From Lachnospiraceae bacterium (GTDB taxonomy: Bacteria > Bacillota > Clostridia > Lachnospirales > Lachnospiraceae), in assembly GCA_910575035.1 (NCBI GenBank), contig CAJTDL010000002.1, positions 1-56,926 of the forward strand: a stretch of 56,926 bases of DNA. Reading direction: 5' to 3'. Below, one piece after another: positions 25,184-34,024 of this stretch; the first letter of the stretch is position 1, and the number at the start of each line of letters is the position of its first letter. A program made the translations under genes and the position numbers. The notes below the pieces were generated by a model. The model was not told the DNA's origin, searched no databases, and saw only the letters and a program-made list of their open reading frames with translations.

Positions 25184-26023
25184 TCAAAGCCTTATTTCAT
25201 TTTTATTTCCAAATAAAATCAACTCTTTTTCGGCATGGTCAATGCCTACAATCGTGCCTTTTTTATCGTATTGGGTCAATAGTTCCGTGTTTTTAGCAAG
25301 GCGCCGCTTCCCATGGTTGGACAGGAAATCCTCAATTTCCTGTCGGTTGCCGCGCCGGAAAATACGTCGGATCTCCTCTTGGGTATAGACAGGCTCTTCT
25401 GCTGCATCTGGCTTTTCCGTTTTGGAAATCCGATCCCAAAGACTTCCTGCCATATTTTTCACATCCAATGCAGGAGAAGCTGTCTGTACTGTATCTTCTA
25501 CTGTTTCAGCAGATTGCATGCCGCCAAAAAATGATGCGTCATCTGTTTCCGATGGCTGCATCCCTCCAAAAAATGATGTGGCATCCGCTGTGCCAGCGTC
25601 TCCGGCTCCATTCTTTTCTGCCAGCTTCCCCTCCAAAATATCTGGAAAATCCTCTTTTGGGGAAGCTGCATTGTCAGCCCAGACCTTATTCCAAAGGGAT
25701 TTCAGGAAATTTATGGCAATGGACACATATTTCTGCACCCCTTCCACCAGGGACGTTCCCTGCCGTTTTGCTTCCATCCTATTATATGCCTGCCTGGAAA
25801 TTTCCACCTTCACGCCTGTATTTGCCCGTGCGCCAGCTTTTTCCCCCTCTTTTTGGACGGCAGCTCCCTTTGATTTCTCAGCCTTCTTCTGGCTCCCCCT
25901 TTCATAGACCACTCCCTGATCCCCTGGATTCAGATGAAATTCTGAGGACTCTGTGCTTCCGCGCTTCTGCTGGCTTATCTTGGAATATTCATAGTATTTT
26001 TGATTGCTGACTTTATTGATCAT
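25184..26023 (-). CDS. Unknown low-complexity protein with FFGGMQ repeats
   Basis: The 279-residue protein has a basic, hydrophilic N-terminal half (KKAEKSKGAAVQKEGEKAG) and an amphipathic helix near 125-140 (AINFLKSLWNKVWAD). A duplicated motif, SFFGGMQPSETDD / SFFGGMQSAETVE, lies near 175-205. The C-terminal domain (about 220-279) contains EEIRRIFRRGNRQEIEDFLSNHGKRRLAKN and a terminal strand pair. No membrane helix or signal peptide is evident. I do not recognise the family. The start follows GGGATAGGGATTCTT. It sits 77 bp upstream of asnB on the same strand, without a clear terminator between. Confidence 0.75.
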   Translation of the reverse strand: MINKVSNQKYYEYSKISQQKRGSTESSEFHLNPGDQGVVYERGSQKKAEKSKGAAVQKEGEKAGARANTGVKVEISRQAYNRMEAKRQGTSLVEGVQKYVSIAINFLKSLWNKVWADNAASPKEDFPDILEGKLAEKNGAGDAGTADATSFFGGMQPSETDDASFFGGMQSAETVEDTVQTASPALDVKNMAGSLWDRISKTEKPDAAEEPVYTQEEIRRIFRRGNRQEIEDFLSNHGKRRLAKNTELLTQYDKKGTIVGIDHAEKELILFGNKNEIRL

Positions 26024-26383
26024 AAGAATCCCTATCCCTTTCTGGGAATTTTGTGGAGCATTCCCTTATTGCAAACCAAAGGTTGCCTTTTCCTTAAAAA
26101 TAAAATCGGCAATTTTCCCTCTTTTATAAACCTCTCCCATCCATATCCCTGTTCCTATTTTACTCCCCGCCCCCTCCCTGACGGCCGCTTAGCCACCCCC
26201 ATCGCCTGCCGCTAAACTCCCTTAAGTTACCAACACTGATTCCATTACTATTCACGGCCTGGCCCCCACTCATAGCACCCCCCAAATTTTCCCCTTGCAT
26301 TCTATTTCTTTTTGTGATAGAATAAGCCTGCATTTGAAGGTTTGCGGTGTTTTGCTGCATCCACCAGGGCTTACAATTACATA
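26024..26383. other. Intergenic region with degraded dispersed repeats
   Basis: No gene is supported. 26245-26281 (TTACTATTCACGGCCTGG... CTCATAGCACC) is a short, degraded left end of the dispersed hairpin element. Just before it, GACGGCCGCTTAGCCACCC and CTTAAGTTACCAACACTG resemble, in reverse, DNA near 38600-38690. The region separates a minus-strand gene from the plus-strand queuosine operon and should hold promoters of both. Confidence 0.5.
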
Positions 26384-26424
26384 AGACAGTTCGTGACCAT
26401 CCTGTCTCTAAACAAAACTAGGGA
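26384..26424 (+). ncRNA. preQ1-I riboswitch aptamer
   Basis: The stem AGACAG/CTGTCT (26384-26389 with 26401-26406) encloses a loop beginning TTCGTGACC. It is followed by the A-rich tail CTAAACAAAACTAGGG. The tail closely matches that of the structurally known Thermoanaerobacter preQ1-I aptamer (TTAACAAAACAAGGG), and the aptamer size is right. preQ1 is a queuosine precursor, and the two genes downstream look like queuosine salvage genes, so function and context agree. A terminator lies about 90 nt further on. Confidence 0.82.
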
Positions 26425-26510
26425 TTTCATAGGACGAAATGACTCTGCGCGCCTTTTTACGCCAGCGGATTTTCGTTTTTGTATTGCAGAAATTTTCTGC
26501 TGAACATGAC

Positions 26511-26540
26511 AGGGCACGGATACTGTGCCTTTTTATTTTG
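26511..26540 (+). terminator. Terminator in the leader of the queuosine operon
   Basis: GGCAC and GTGCC pair around a 7-nt loop, extended by an A-T pair, and are followed by TTTTTATTTT. It lies between the preQ1 aptamer and the first gene. This suggests ligand-controlled termination, although the anti-terminator pairing is not obvious to me and a smaller hairpin (GCAGAA/TTCTGC, about 26486-26500) lies in between. Confidence 0.75.
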
Positions 26541-26652
26541 CCCATACATAAAATCAGTAACTATCCCATCCCTTTATAGTTACATGCCAAAATCCATTTG
26601 AAACCGCCCTATTACGTTCCCACATAAATTTTCATTTATAGAAGGAGGCATT

Positions 26653-27375
26653 ATGGAAAATATTACCACCAGCGACCTTGCCCGTTATTCCATTATCCAT
26701 GAGAAAAATCCCAGGGAAATCGTTCTGCTCCGAGGACGCGGCTGTGTCTGGCGGCGGTGCCGGTTCTGTGATTACCACCTGGATTTTTCCAGAGATGAAA
26801 AAGCCAACTTCGCCTTGAACCGAACCCAGTTAGAGCAGGTCACAGGATTGTATGGGACATTGGAGGCCATTAACTCTGGCAGCTTTGTAGATCTGGATCA
26901 TGACACCCTTTCCCTGATTGAGCAAGTCTGCCAAAAACGCCAGATCCATCAGGTCCATTTCGAATGCCACTGGATGCACCGGGAGGAGATTCCCAGATTC
27001 CGTCAGCGTTTTGAACAGCTTGGAATCACCCTGAAGCTGAAAATCGGCGTAGAAACCTTTGATTCCCTGTTCCGCGAAAGCTACCTGGACAAAGGGATTG
27101 ACACTGATAGTCCTGCTGAGATCGCAGCTTATTTTGATGAGGCCTGCCTGCTGCAAGGGCTTCCCGGACAGACTGCCGAAAGCATGGAACGGGATATCGA
27201 AACAGGACTTGCCTATTTTGAACGGGTATGCATCAATATTATGCAGAAAAACACCAAAAGCATCCAGCCAGACCCAGAGGTAATCACCGCTTTTGCAGCG
27301 CGCCTTTATCCAAAGTATATCCATAATAACCGCGTTGACATTTTAATGGAAAATACGGATTTCGGCGTTGGCTGA
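26653..27375 (+). CDS. Radical-SAM-like protein, probable queuosine-salvage lyase (QueL type)
   Basis: The 240-residue protein has a Cx4CxxC cluster motif at Cys31, Cys36 and Cys39 (GCVWRRCRFC), variant to the common radical SAM CxxxCxxC. A GLPGQTAE motif lies near 165, as in radical SAM barrels. It is preceded by a preQ1-I riboswitch and followed by a YhhQ queuosine-precursor transporter. The radical SAM lyase QueL, which releases queuine during salvage in clostridia, is reported in such contexts, so QueL is the best guess. The ribosome site GAAGGAGGC is strong. Family assignment is moderate and substrate is inferred. Confidence 0.65.
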   Translation: MENITTSDLARYSIIHEKNPREIVLLRGRGCVWRRCRFCDYHLDFSRDEKANFALNRTQLEQVTGLYGTLEAINSGSFVDLDHDTLSLIEQVCQKRQIHQVHFECHWMHREEIPRFRQRFEQLGITLKLKIGVETFDSLFRESYLDKGIDTDSPAEIAAYFDEACLLQGLPGQTAESMERDIETGLAYFERVCINIMQKNTKSIQPDPEVITAFAARLYPKYIHNNRVDILMENTDFGVG

Positions 27376-27433
27376 CACCCTGCATATGCACCAGAGCAAC
27401 ATAAAAAACAGCTATATTTTAGGAGGCAATACG

Positions 27434-28171
27434 ATGTATCACAATGAAATTATTTTAATCCTTTCCTTATTGATTACTTATTCTTCTGTCCTGGTCTTAT
27501 TTCATATCTTCCAGGAACATGGGCTTTATTTATGGACAATTATTGCCACAATTGCCGCAAATATTGAGGTTCTGATTGTCATTAATGCCTTTGGCATGGA
27601 AATGACCCTGGGGAATATCCTGTTTGCATCCACCTTTCTGGTGACAGATATTTTAAGTGAGCTTTATGGGAAAAAAGCCGCACAGACAGCCGTCTATCTG
27701 GGGATTGCAACCTCTGTTGTTTTTACATTGATCAGCCAATCCTGGCTCCTATATTCCCCAAATGAAAATGACTTTGCCGCCCCGGCGATACGCACCATAT
27801 TTTCCAATACGCCGCGGCTAATGCTTGTGAGCGTTGCGGTTTATGTGGTCGTCCAGCTCTTTGACGTATGGGCTTACCATAAATGGTGGGCTTTCACAAA
27901 GGAGAAATTTGGAGATTCCAAGCGGTTCCTCTGGCTCCGCAATAACGGATCCACCCTCTTTTCACAGCTTTTGAACACCCTCTTATTCACCTGGGGCGCC
28001 TTCCTTGGAGTATATGACACCGCCACTATGATATCCATTGCAGTGTCCAGCTATATTATCTTTATTATAACAAGCATTGCAGATACGCCCTTTATATACC
28101 TTGCACGGCGTTTGCATAAAAACCAGGGAAAAGCGCGTGCATTCCAAAAATCCAACCAAAAGATGGCTTAA
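27434..28171 (+). CDS. yhhQ: Queuosine-precursor transporter, YhhQ/VUT family
   Basis: From MYHNEIILIL (27434, AGGAGG 8 bases upstream) the protein is 245 residues with about six membrane helices. It carries the family blocks TFLVTDILSELYGKKAA and FDVWAYHKWW, and a QLLNT...FTWGAF segment. YhhQ proteins import queuosine precursors such as preQ0, preQ1 or queuine. It is co-transcribed with the gene at 26653, under the preQ1 riboswitch. The C-terminal RRLHKNQGKARAFQKSNQ tail is basic and cytoplasmic. Confidence 0.9.
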   Translation: MYHNEIILILSLLITYSSVLVLFHIFQEHGLYLWTIIATIAANIEVLIVINAFGMEMTLGNILFASTFLVTDILSELYGKKAAQTAVYLGIATSVVFTLISQSWLLYSPNENDFAAPAIRTIFSNTPRLMLVSVAVYVVVQLFDVWAYHKWWAFTKEKFGDSKRFLWLRNNGSTLFSQLLNTLLFTWGAFLGVYDTATMISIAVSSYIIFIITSIADTPFIYLARRLHKNQGKARAFQKSNQKMA

Positions 28172-28186
28172 TAGAAAAGTTTCCCA

Positions 28187-28222
28187 TAATAAAAATCACC
28201 CCCATAGGAAAACCTATGGGGG
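28187..28222 (-). terminator. Terminator between tRNA-Thr and yhhQ
   Basis: CCCCCATAGG (28199-28208) pairs perfectly with CCTATGGGGG (28213-28222) around AAAA. On the minus strand it is followed by TGATTTTTATT, fitting termination of the tRNA transcript. It may also end the yhhQ transcript on the plus strand. Confidence 0.85.
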
Positions 28223-28241
28223 TAAAAATTATGAAATGAAC

Positions 28242-28314
28242 AGCCAAAGAAGGGACTCGAACCCTCGACCTACGCATTACGAATGCGACGCGCTACCAAC
28301 TGCGCCACTTTGGC
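28242..28314 (-). tRNA. tRNA-Thr, anticodon CGT
   Basis: The 73-nt cloverleaf runs from GCCAAAG to CTTTGGC plus discriminator T. It has a 7-bp acceptor stem, D loop CAGTTGGTAG, anticodon stem-loop CGCA-TTCGTAA-TGCG with anticodon CGT, and T arm GAGGGTTCGAGTCCCTT. CCA is not encoded. It reads ACG codons. Promoter upstream and terminator downstream mark it as a single transcription unit. Confidence 0.97.
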
Positions 28315-28339
28315 ATGGACTATGAATCAATCCTTGTCT

Positions 28340-28368
28340 ATTATACCTGTTCTATCCTGATTTTGCAA
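28340..28368 (-). promoter_or_regulatory. Promoter of tRNA-Thr
   Basis: On the minus strand TTGCAA (28363-28368), a 17-bp spacer and a perfect TATAAT (28340-28345) lie about 26 bp before the mature tRNA 5' end. Confidence 0.85.
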
Positions 28369-28719
28369 TCCCCTTTTTTAATTTTTTTATTTTCATAAAA
28401 TTTATTGTTTTTTATAAAATTTACTGAATATATTTGCTGCCCGCAGCCGAAAAACATTTACTCCCAAACCTATAAAGGAATCCCTGGAACATCGGAAATC
28501 GGTGCGGATTGTGTAACTGGCAGCAGCACCCTTTCTCCTGGAAGTCCTGGCAAGTTCTGCAGAATAACAGATCATACGCCAAGAATTAAACTGTCACCCA
28601 TGAGAAATTCCATTTGCAAAATTTCTTCAATTCTTTTTCAATCTTCTATGGTATAATATCTCCCAAGAAGCGCCCCTATTTACGCTTCCCCAAATTTTCA
28701 CACCTGGAGGTACTCCCCC
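28369..28719 (+). promoter_or_regulatory. Intergenic region with extended -10 promoter for the two-component operon
   Basis: The left part is AT-rich (TTTTTTAATTTTTTTA-like) and gene-free. An extended -10, TGGTATAAT (28649-28657), lies about 62 bp before the response-regulator start with no good -35. No gene or structured RNA is recognised in the stretch. Confidence 0.55.
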
Positions 28720-29403
28720 ATGAAACTCTTATTAGTGGAAGACGAAAAAAGAATGTCCCAAGCCCTCTCCGAAATCCTGCGCCAGGAAAAATACGAGGTA
28801 GACCACTGCGCTGACGGAATTTTGGGCCTGGACGCCATAGAAAGCAATATATATGACATTATCATCCTGGACATCATGCTCCCTGGCAAAAACGGATTCG
28901 CTATTGCAAAAGAAGCCCGCAAAAACGGCATACGCACCCCAATCCTTATGCTGACTGCCAAAAGCGACCTGGATGACAAGGTCTTTGGCCTTGACAGCGG
29001 CGCAGACGACTACCTGACGAAGCCCTTTATGACAAAAGAGCTTTTGGCAAGGCTCCGCGCCCTTACCCGGCGAAATATCAACTCCGCCGACGGCACCCTG
29101 TCCTTCGCAGACATTACCCTGGACAGCAGCACTTCCTCCTTGCTCTGCACTGCCGCCAACCAAAGCGTCCGGCTAAGTGAAAAAGAATATAAAATCCTGG
29201 AATACCTGATCGCCAACCAGGGGCAGATCCTTACCCGTGAGCAGCTTGCCCTGAAAATCTGGGGATATGACAGCGACGCTGAATACAACAACGTAGAAGT
29301 CTACATGTCCTTTACCCGCAAAAAGCTGGCCTTCGTAGAATCCAAAGCCTCCATCAAGGCCGTACGGGGCATTGGCTATGAATTGAGGTGTGGGGATGTT
29401 TAA
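28720..29403 (+). CDS. OmpR/PhoB-family response regulator
   Basis: The 227-residue protein has a receiver domain (Glu7-Asp8-Glu9 pocket, phosphoacceptor Asp51 in LDIMLPGK, Lys in LTKPF) and a winged-helix domain (LSEKEYKILEYLI ... KAVRGIGYELR). The ATG follows CTGGAGG. It overlaps the kinase start by 8 bp, a standard coupled pair. The downstream VTC/DUF4956/CotH cluster is a likely neighbour but is separated by a terminator, so a regulatory link is only possible. Confidence 0.94.
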   Translation: MKLLLVEDEKRMSQALSEILRQEKYEVDHCADGILGLDAIESNIYDIIILDIMLPGKNGFAIAKEARKNGIRTPILMLTAKSDLDDKVFGLDSGADDYLTKPFMTKELLARLRALTRRNINSADGTLSFADITLDSSTSSLLCTAANQSVRLSEKEYKILEYLIANQGQILTREQLALKIWGYDSDAEYNNVEVYMSFTRKKLAFVESKASIKAVRGIGYELRCGDV

Positions 29404-30640
29404 AAAATCCAGGCGGAAAATCGTAGCCGCCATTATGTCCATTTTAGTATCCCTTTGGGTTGGAACCCTTTGCGTTATCTATGGCTCCAGCTACTATGAG
29501 GTATCCAACCGCAGCCGCGAAATGCTGGAGCGGCATGTGGAGCTCTATCTTTTAGAGCACCCGCCTGCCAACGGGGCAATCCCTGATAAACCGCCTGGGC
29601 CAGATATGGGAAGGCCACATTTTGAGGATACCCCCGCCTTTCAACTGTCCACTTTCTATTCCGTAGCCATCTCAAAGGATGGGCAGACATTGGAAATAAA
29701 TAATGGAAAAGAAGGGGTTTACAGCAATAGGAACCTGGAACAGATTGCCTATGGAATTTTAGAAAACGGACATCTCTCTGGCGTTAAGGATAACCTGATC
29801 TACTGCATGGCTGATAAGGGAGGCTATACTTTGATCGCCTTTATGGACAACACCATTATAAAGGAAAGCATGACAACACTGTTTCAATATACGCTGATAT
29901 TTGGGGGGCTTGCCATGCTTGCCCTGTTTTTCCTTGCATCCTATCTGGCAAAAAAGATCGTGCAGCCTTTGGAAATCAGCTACCAGAAACAAAAGCAATT
30001 CATTTCCGATGCAGGCCATGAGCTGAAAACCCCAGTATCTGTAGTCAGCGCCAATGCGGAGCTCCTTTCCCGGGAGCTTGGCCCAAACCAGTGGCTTGCC
30101 AATATCCAATACGAAAATGAGCGGATGGGCATGCTGGTGGGGCAATTATTGGAGCTTGCGCGGACAGAAAATGTTACGCCTGTCATGGAATCACTGGATT
30201 TCAGCCGCCTGGTAGGAGGTGAGGCACTTCCCTTTGAAAGCGTTGTATTCGAAAAAGGGCTGTCCCTCCAGTATAAAATCACCCGCCAGATCCTGGTGCA
30301 GGGAAACAGCCCCCAGCTCAAACAGCTTACCTCCATCCTGCTGGACAACGCCATCCGGCACAGCAAGCCTGGGGGAGAAATCCTACTCACTTTGGAAAGC
30401 AAGCGAAATTATGCCTGCCTTATAGTTACCAATGAAGGGGAGGAAATACCAGAGGAGCAGAAAAAGCAGATATTTGAACGGTTTTACAGGGCGGATCCTG
30501 CCAGGAACAGCGAAAGCCAGCATTATGGGCTGGGGCTTGCGATAGCAAAGGCAATTGTAGATGCGCATAATGGGAAAATTGATGTGAAATGCTTCGAAGG
30601 AAAGGTTGCGTTCGCTGCGCAGATTCCTTTGAATAAATAG
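29396..30640 (+). CDS. Membrane sensor histidine kinase
   Basis: From ATG 29396 the protein is 414 residues. It has membrane helices near 10-31 and 164-184, with an extracellular sensor of about 130 residues between them that contains a proline-rich patch (EHPPANGAIPDKPPGPD). A HisKA domain with GHELKTPVS (His208) and an ATPase domain (LLDNAIRHS, FERFYRAD, GLGLAIA) follow. The track's GTG two codons earlier is less likely, since GAGGTG is better spaced for the ATG. It is the cognate kinase of the preceding regulator. Confidence 0.93.
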   Translation: MFKKSRRKIVAAIMSILVSLWVGTLCVIYGSSYYEVSNRSREMLERHVELYLLEHPPANGAIPDKPPGPDMGRPHFEDTPAFQLSTFYSVAISKDGQTLEINNGKEGVYSNRNLEQIAYGILENGHLSGVKDNLIYCMADKGGYTLIAFMDNTIIKESMTTLFQYTLIFGGLAMLALFFLASYLAKKIVQPLEISYQKQKQFISDAGHELKTPVSVVSANAELLSRELGPNQWLANIQYENERMGMLVGQLLELARTENVTPVMESLDFSRLVGGEALPFESVVFEKGLSLQYKITRQILVQGNSPQLKQLTSILLDNAIRHSKPGGEILLTLESKRNYACLIVTNEGEEIPEEQKKQIFERFYRADPARNSESQHYGLGLAIAKAIVDAHNGKIDVKCFEGKVAFAAQIPLNK

Positions 30641-30715
30641 TTTTGGCTATTCGGACGCCGGATGCAATACGCTCTGTTCTGGATTCTTACTCGTTATAAT
30701 CGTTCTTTAATACGC

Positions 30716-30737
30716 CGGCAACCTCTTTGCCGTTTTT
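30716..30737 (+). terminator. Terminator of the two-component operon
   Basis: CGGCAA/TTGCCG forms a 6-bp stem with a 5-nt loop and is followed by TTTTT, 76 bp past the kinase stop codon. Confidence 0.75.
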
Positions 30738-30862
30738 CATTACAATGACCTTTCCACCAGTCTATACACAAAAAAACTGCCTTCAATAAAAGTTCAATCT
30801 TTCTTTTGTACACTAAGCCATATTTTAAAATATACATGGACTGGAAAGGAAGTGATACAAAC

Positions 30863-31648
30863 ATGAAATACCGACATGAATGGAAGCATGAAATTCATTA
30901 TGGGGATATGCTGATCCTGCGGCAGCGGCTTGCCGCCATAGCCAAACGGGATTCTTATGCAATTAGCCCCATATGCCACGCTCCCATTTGCAGAACCCCT
31001 GGGCAAACCAAGGAAACATCTGATGCACAGCTAAAAAAATCTCCCCCTGCATACCAGAAGGGAACATCCCCTGTTCCCTGCACAGCTTATGAGGTGCGGA
31101 GCCTCTATTTTGACAATATCTCTGATAAGGCATTGCGCGAAAAAATAGACGGCGTCAAAGCAAGGGAAAAATTCCGCATCCGGTGTTACAACAGGGATTA
31201 TGCTTTTATCCGGCTTGAGAAAAAAAGTAAGCTCAATGGCCTCTGCCTGAAAGAAAATGCCATAATAACAGCAAAACAGGTGGATTCCCTGCTCCATGGG
31301 GACTATGGCTGGATGGCAGGCAGCGGGGTTCCCTTGGCCGCAGAGCTCTACGCAAAAATGATGGGGCAGGGTCTGCGCCCGAAAACCATTGTGGATTATA
31401 CCCGGGAGCCTTTCGTCTTTTCCCCAGGCAATGTGCGGATTACCCTGGATTACAATATTCGGACAGGAATGCATAGCACAGATTTCCTGAACCCTAACTG
31501 TGTGACGGTTCCTGCCGGAGATTCCAATATAATACTGGAAGTGAAATGGGATGACTTTCTGCCAGATATTATCCGGGATGCTGTGCAGTTAAAAGGATGC
31601 CGCGTGAGGGCATTTTCAAAATATGCTGCCTGCAGGGCTTATGGGTAA
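30863..31648 (+). CDS. VTC-domain protein (polyphosphate polymerase type)
   Basis: From MKYRHEWKHEIHYGD (30863, AAAGGAAGTGA upstream) the 261-residue protein matches the VTC/triphosphate-tunnel fold. It has YEVRSLYFDN, KAREKFRIRCYN, FIRLEKKSKLNGLCLKE and the C-terminal LEVKWDDFLP. Tunnel basic residues (RxRxY, KEKK-like) and the late glutamate are present. An insert with about 50 polar residues follows the first helix (ISPICHAPICRTPGQTKETSD...). Eukaryotic Vtc4 makes polyphosphate from ATP; the bacterial homologues are thought to act likewise with DUF4956 and CotH partners. It heads that three-gene cluster. Confidence 0.88.
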   Translation: MKYRHEWKHEIHYGDMLILRQRLAAIAKRDSYAISPICHAPICRTPGQTKETSDAQLKKSPPAYQKGTSPVPCTAYEVRSLYFDNISDKALREKIDGVKAREKFRIRCYNRDYAFIRLEKKSKLNGLCLKENAIITAKQVDSLLHGDYGWMAGSGVPLAAELYAKMMGQGLRPKTIVDYTREPFVFSPGNVRITLDYNIRTGMHSTDFLNPNCVTVPAGDSNIILEVKWDDFLPDIIRDAVQLKGCRVRAFSKYAACRAYG

Positions 31649-31721
31649 TTTTTAGGCTGCATGCCTTGTACCTTTGTAAAATAGAACAATAATAATAGCA
31701 TTATGTAAAGGAGTAACGATT

Positions 31722-32393
31722 ATGACTTTTAATGATATCTTTAAATCTAGCTTTCTGGAAAATGTTACCAATGTAAGCATTTTGGATATGGCGCTTGCGC
31801 TGGTACTTGCTTTTGGCCTTGGCACGTTTATTTTTCTGGTTTATAAAAAGACTTACCAGGGAGTTATGTATTCTTCCAGCTTTGGCACAACTTTAGTCGC
31901 CCTTACTATGATCACTACTGTTGTGATCCTGGCGGTAACCTCCAATGTGGTGCTTTCCCTTGGTATGGTCGGCGCCCTCTCGATCGTCCGCTTCCGTACT
32001 GCGATTAAGGAACCTTTGGACATCGCCTTTCTATTTTGGTCTATCGCTGTGGGGATTGTGCTGGCGGCAGGCATGATCTTGCTGGCAGTGATTGGCAGTG
32101 TTGCGATTGGAGTTATCCTGCTGGTATTTGTGAATAAAAAGCCACGCTGCAATCCTTATATCCTAGTTCTGTCCTGCACAGATTCTGTTAGCGAAAAAAA
32201 TGCAAAAGAATTTCTGGAACAGCAGGTGCAGAAATGTGTGGTGAAAAGCAAGACAGCGCAAAGGGGGCTGGTGGAACTGAACTTGGAAATCCGAATGAAG
32301 GATGACAGCACAGATTTCATTAATGCCCTGGCTTCCATGAATGGGATTAACAGCGCCGTTCTAGTCAGCTATAATGGAGAATATATGGGCTAA
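31722..32393 (+). CDS. DUF4956 membrane protein
   Basis: The 223-residue protein has about four membrane helices in the first 140 residues, with the family core SLGMVGALSIVRFRTAIKEPLD. A soluble C-terminal domain of about 80 residues follows. AAAGGAGTAACG precedes the ATG. DUF4956 genes commonly accompany VTC and CotH genes in Firmicutes, and it probably forms a membrane component of a polyphosphate-related system. Only 12 bp separate it from the cotH remnant. Confidence 0.88.
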   Translation: MTFNDIFKSSFLENVTNVSILDMALALVLAFGLGTFIFLVYKKTYQGVMYSSSFGTTLVALTMITTVVILAVTSNVVLSLGMVGALSIVRFRTAIKEPLDIAFLFWSIAVGIVLAAGMILLAVIGSVAIGVILLVFVNKKPRCNPYILVLSCTDSVSEKNAKEFLEQQVQKCVVKSKTAQRGLVELNLEIRMKDDSTDFINALASMNGINSAVLVSYNGEYMG

Positions 32394-32405
32394 GGGAGGG
32401 ACGCT

Positions 32406-33002
32406 ATGTCAACACATAACCATATTGATAAAATCTGCTGTGTTGTCCTTGCCATCACGCTCCTGCTTACCCTTTTATTTGTAAATGCAGAAAGCTTCGG
32501 CATCCAAAAATCTTCTGCTGCAATGGGATATGCAGACCGCTTATTCAATACAGCCACGGTACATAGGGTTGATATTGTAATGGAAGATTGGGAAGATTTT
32601 ATCAGCACTTGCACAAATGAGGAATACTCTGCCTGCACCGTGGTGATTGATGGGGAAAGCTACAAAAACGTGGGAATCCGGGCAAAGGGAAACACTTCCC
32701 TAACCCAGGTAAGCTCCTATGGCAATGACCGATACAGCTTTAAAATTGAATTTGACTGCTATGAAAGCGGGACATCCTACTATGGCCTGGATAAGCTGTG
32801 CCTGAACAACATCATTCAGGACAACACATATATGAAAGACTACCTCACTTACCAGATGATGGCGGAAATGGGCGTGCCTTCCCCTCTCTGCAGCTTTGCC
32901 AATATCACCGTAAATGGGGAAACATGGGGGTTATACCTTGCTTTAGAAGGCGTAGAAGAATCCTTCCTCATGCGCAATTACGCGCTATTTTGTGGTGCAT
33001 AA
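32406..33002 (+). pseudogene. cotH: CotH-type kinase, N-terminal part (broken by deletion and frameshift)
   Basis: The frame encodes a signal-anchor helix (about 9-28) and the CotH N-lobe (GIRAKGNTSL, YSFKIEFDCYESGTSYYGLDKLCLNN, YLTYQMMAEMGVPSP, WGLYLALEGVEESFLMRNY). It then runs ALFCGA and stops. In intact homologues FLMRNYG is followed by a long variable segment before the YFVVHNFVLN block. Here that segment is missing and the two blocks abut out of frame at about 32980-32992. The deletion is therefore not a multiple of three, and the protein is truncated just after the N-lobe. Confidence 0.85.
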
Positions 33003-34023
33003 TTTCGTCCTGAATTTCGACAGCTATACCGGCTCCATGATACACAACTATTATCTGTATGAAAATGACGGCAAGCTGTCCATTATCCCCTGGGATTACA
33101 ACCTTGCCTTTGGCGGCTTCCAGTCTGCAGGCGGCGCAGAAAGCCTGATTAATTATCCAATTGATTCCCCTATATCCGAGGGAGATGTGGAAGACAGGCC
33201 TATGATTGCCTGGATCTTTGCAAATGAAAATTATAAGGCCTTATACCATCAGTATTTTGGTGAATTGCTAACGGATTATTTTGACAGCGGAAAATTTTCG
33301 GAAACGATGGAACAGGTAAAATCCCTGATTTCTCCTTATGTTGAGGAAGATCCAACAAAATTTTGCACCTATGAAGAATTTACTACTGGCATAGATACAT
33401 TAAAGGATTTTTGCCTGCTACGGGCAGAAAGCATCCAGGGGCAGTTGGATGGCACCATCGGAACAACCTCGGAAAGCCAGAGCCAGGATACCTTAATCTC
33501 TGCTGGCGATCTAAAAATATCCGATATGGGTTCCATGGGCAACACAATGGGCGGCGGGAAAGACTTTCCCAAAAATGGCAGCAACGATCTGCCGCCTGAA
33601 ATGCCAAACACCAATCCAACAACAGTAGATGCAGAGGATAGCGGTAACAATCTGCCTCCTGGGATGCCAAATGGCAGCCCGCAAACGGAAAGGGCAGAAG
33701 GCGCAGATATCGATGGCAACAATCCGTCTCCAGGAATGTCAACAGGCAGCCTGCAAACGGAAAGGGCAGAGGATGCAAAAACCGAAGATAATGATTCTCC
33801 TGAACCAACAGATAATAACGCCAATCAAACGCCAGGCGATACAAGGATGAAAGCTCCTATGCAAAGGCCAGGGGAAATGGACGGATCCGGCCATATGGCT
33901 CCCCCTGACATGCCTGGACAAGGTTCTTCCCCCTCTCCATTATCCTGGATCCTGCTGGGAATTTCTGCCTGTATCCTTGTTTTGGGACTTCTATTCGCCC
34001 TGTTCTTCCGGCGGCGCAAATAA
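32992..34023 (+). pseudogene. cotH: CotH-type kinase, C-terminal part and repeat-rich stalk
   Basis: This frame resumes CotH at VHNFVLNFDSYTGSMIHNYYLYE, with the conserved IPWDYNLAFGGF (metal-binding Asp). A stalk rich in Asn, Pro and Asp repeats follows: (N)NLPPGMPNGSPQTERAE, NNPSPGMSTGSLQTERAE and relatives at about 210-270. It ends in a terminal membrane helix and RRRK, so the original protein was anchored at both ends. Alone it lacks an ATP-binding N-lobe and a good start (GTG/ATG at 32992 without ribosome site). Confidence 0.85.
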
Positions 34024-34024
34024 G

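Noticed and set aside
30687-30740. Short minus-strand frame MKNGKEVAGVLKNDYNE resembling an antitoxin core
   Set aside because: Only 17 codons remain with no start signal and no toxin gene; it overlaps the hairpin taken as a terminator. At most a relic.
33369-33844. Minus-strand ORFs of about 150 aa over the CotH stalk
   Set aside because: They are shadows of the repetitive Pro/Asn-rich coding sequence with no ribosome site.
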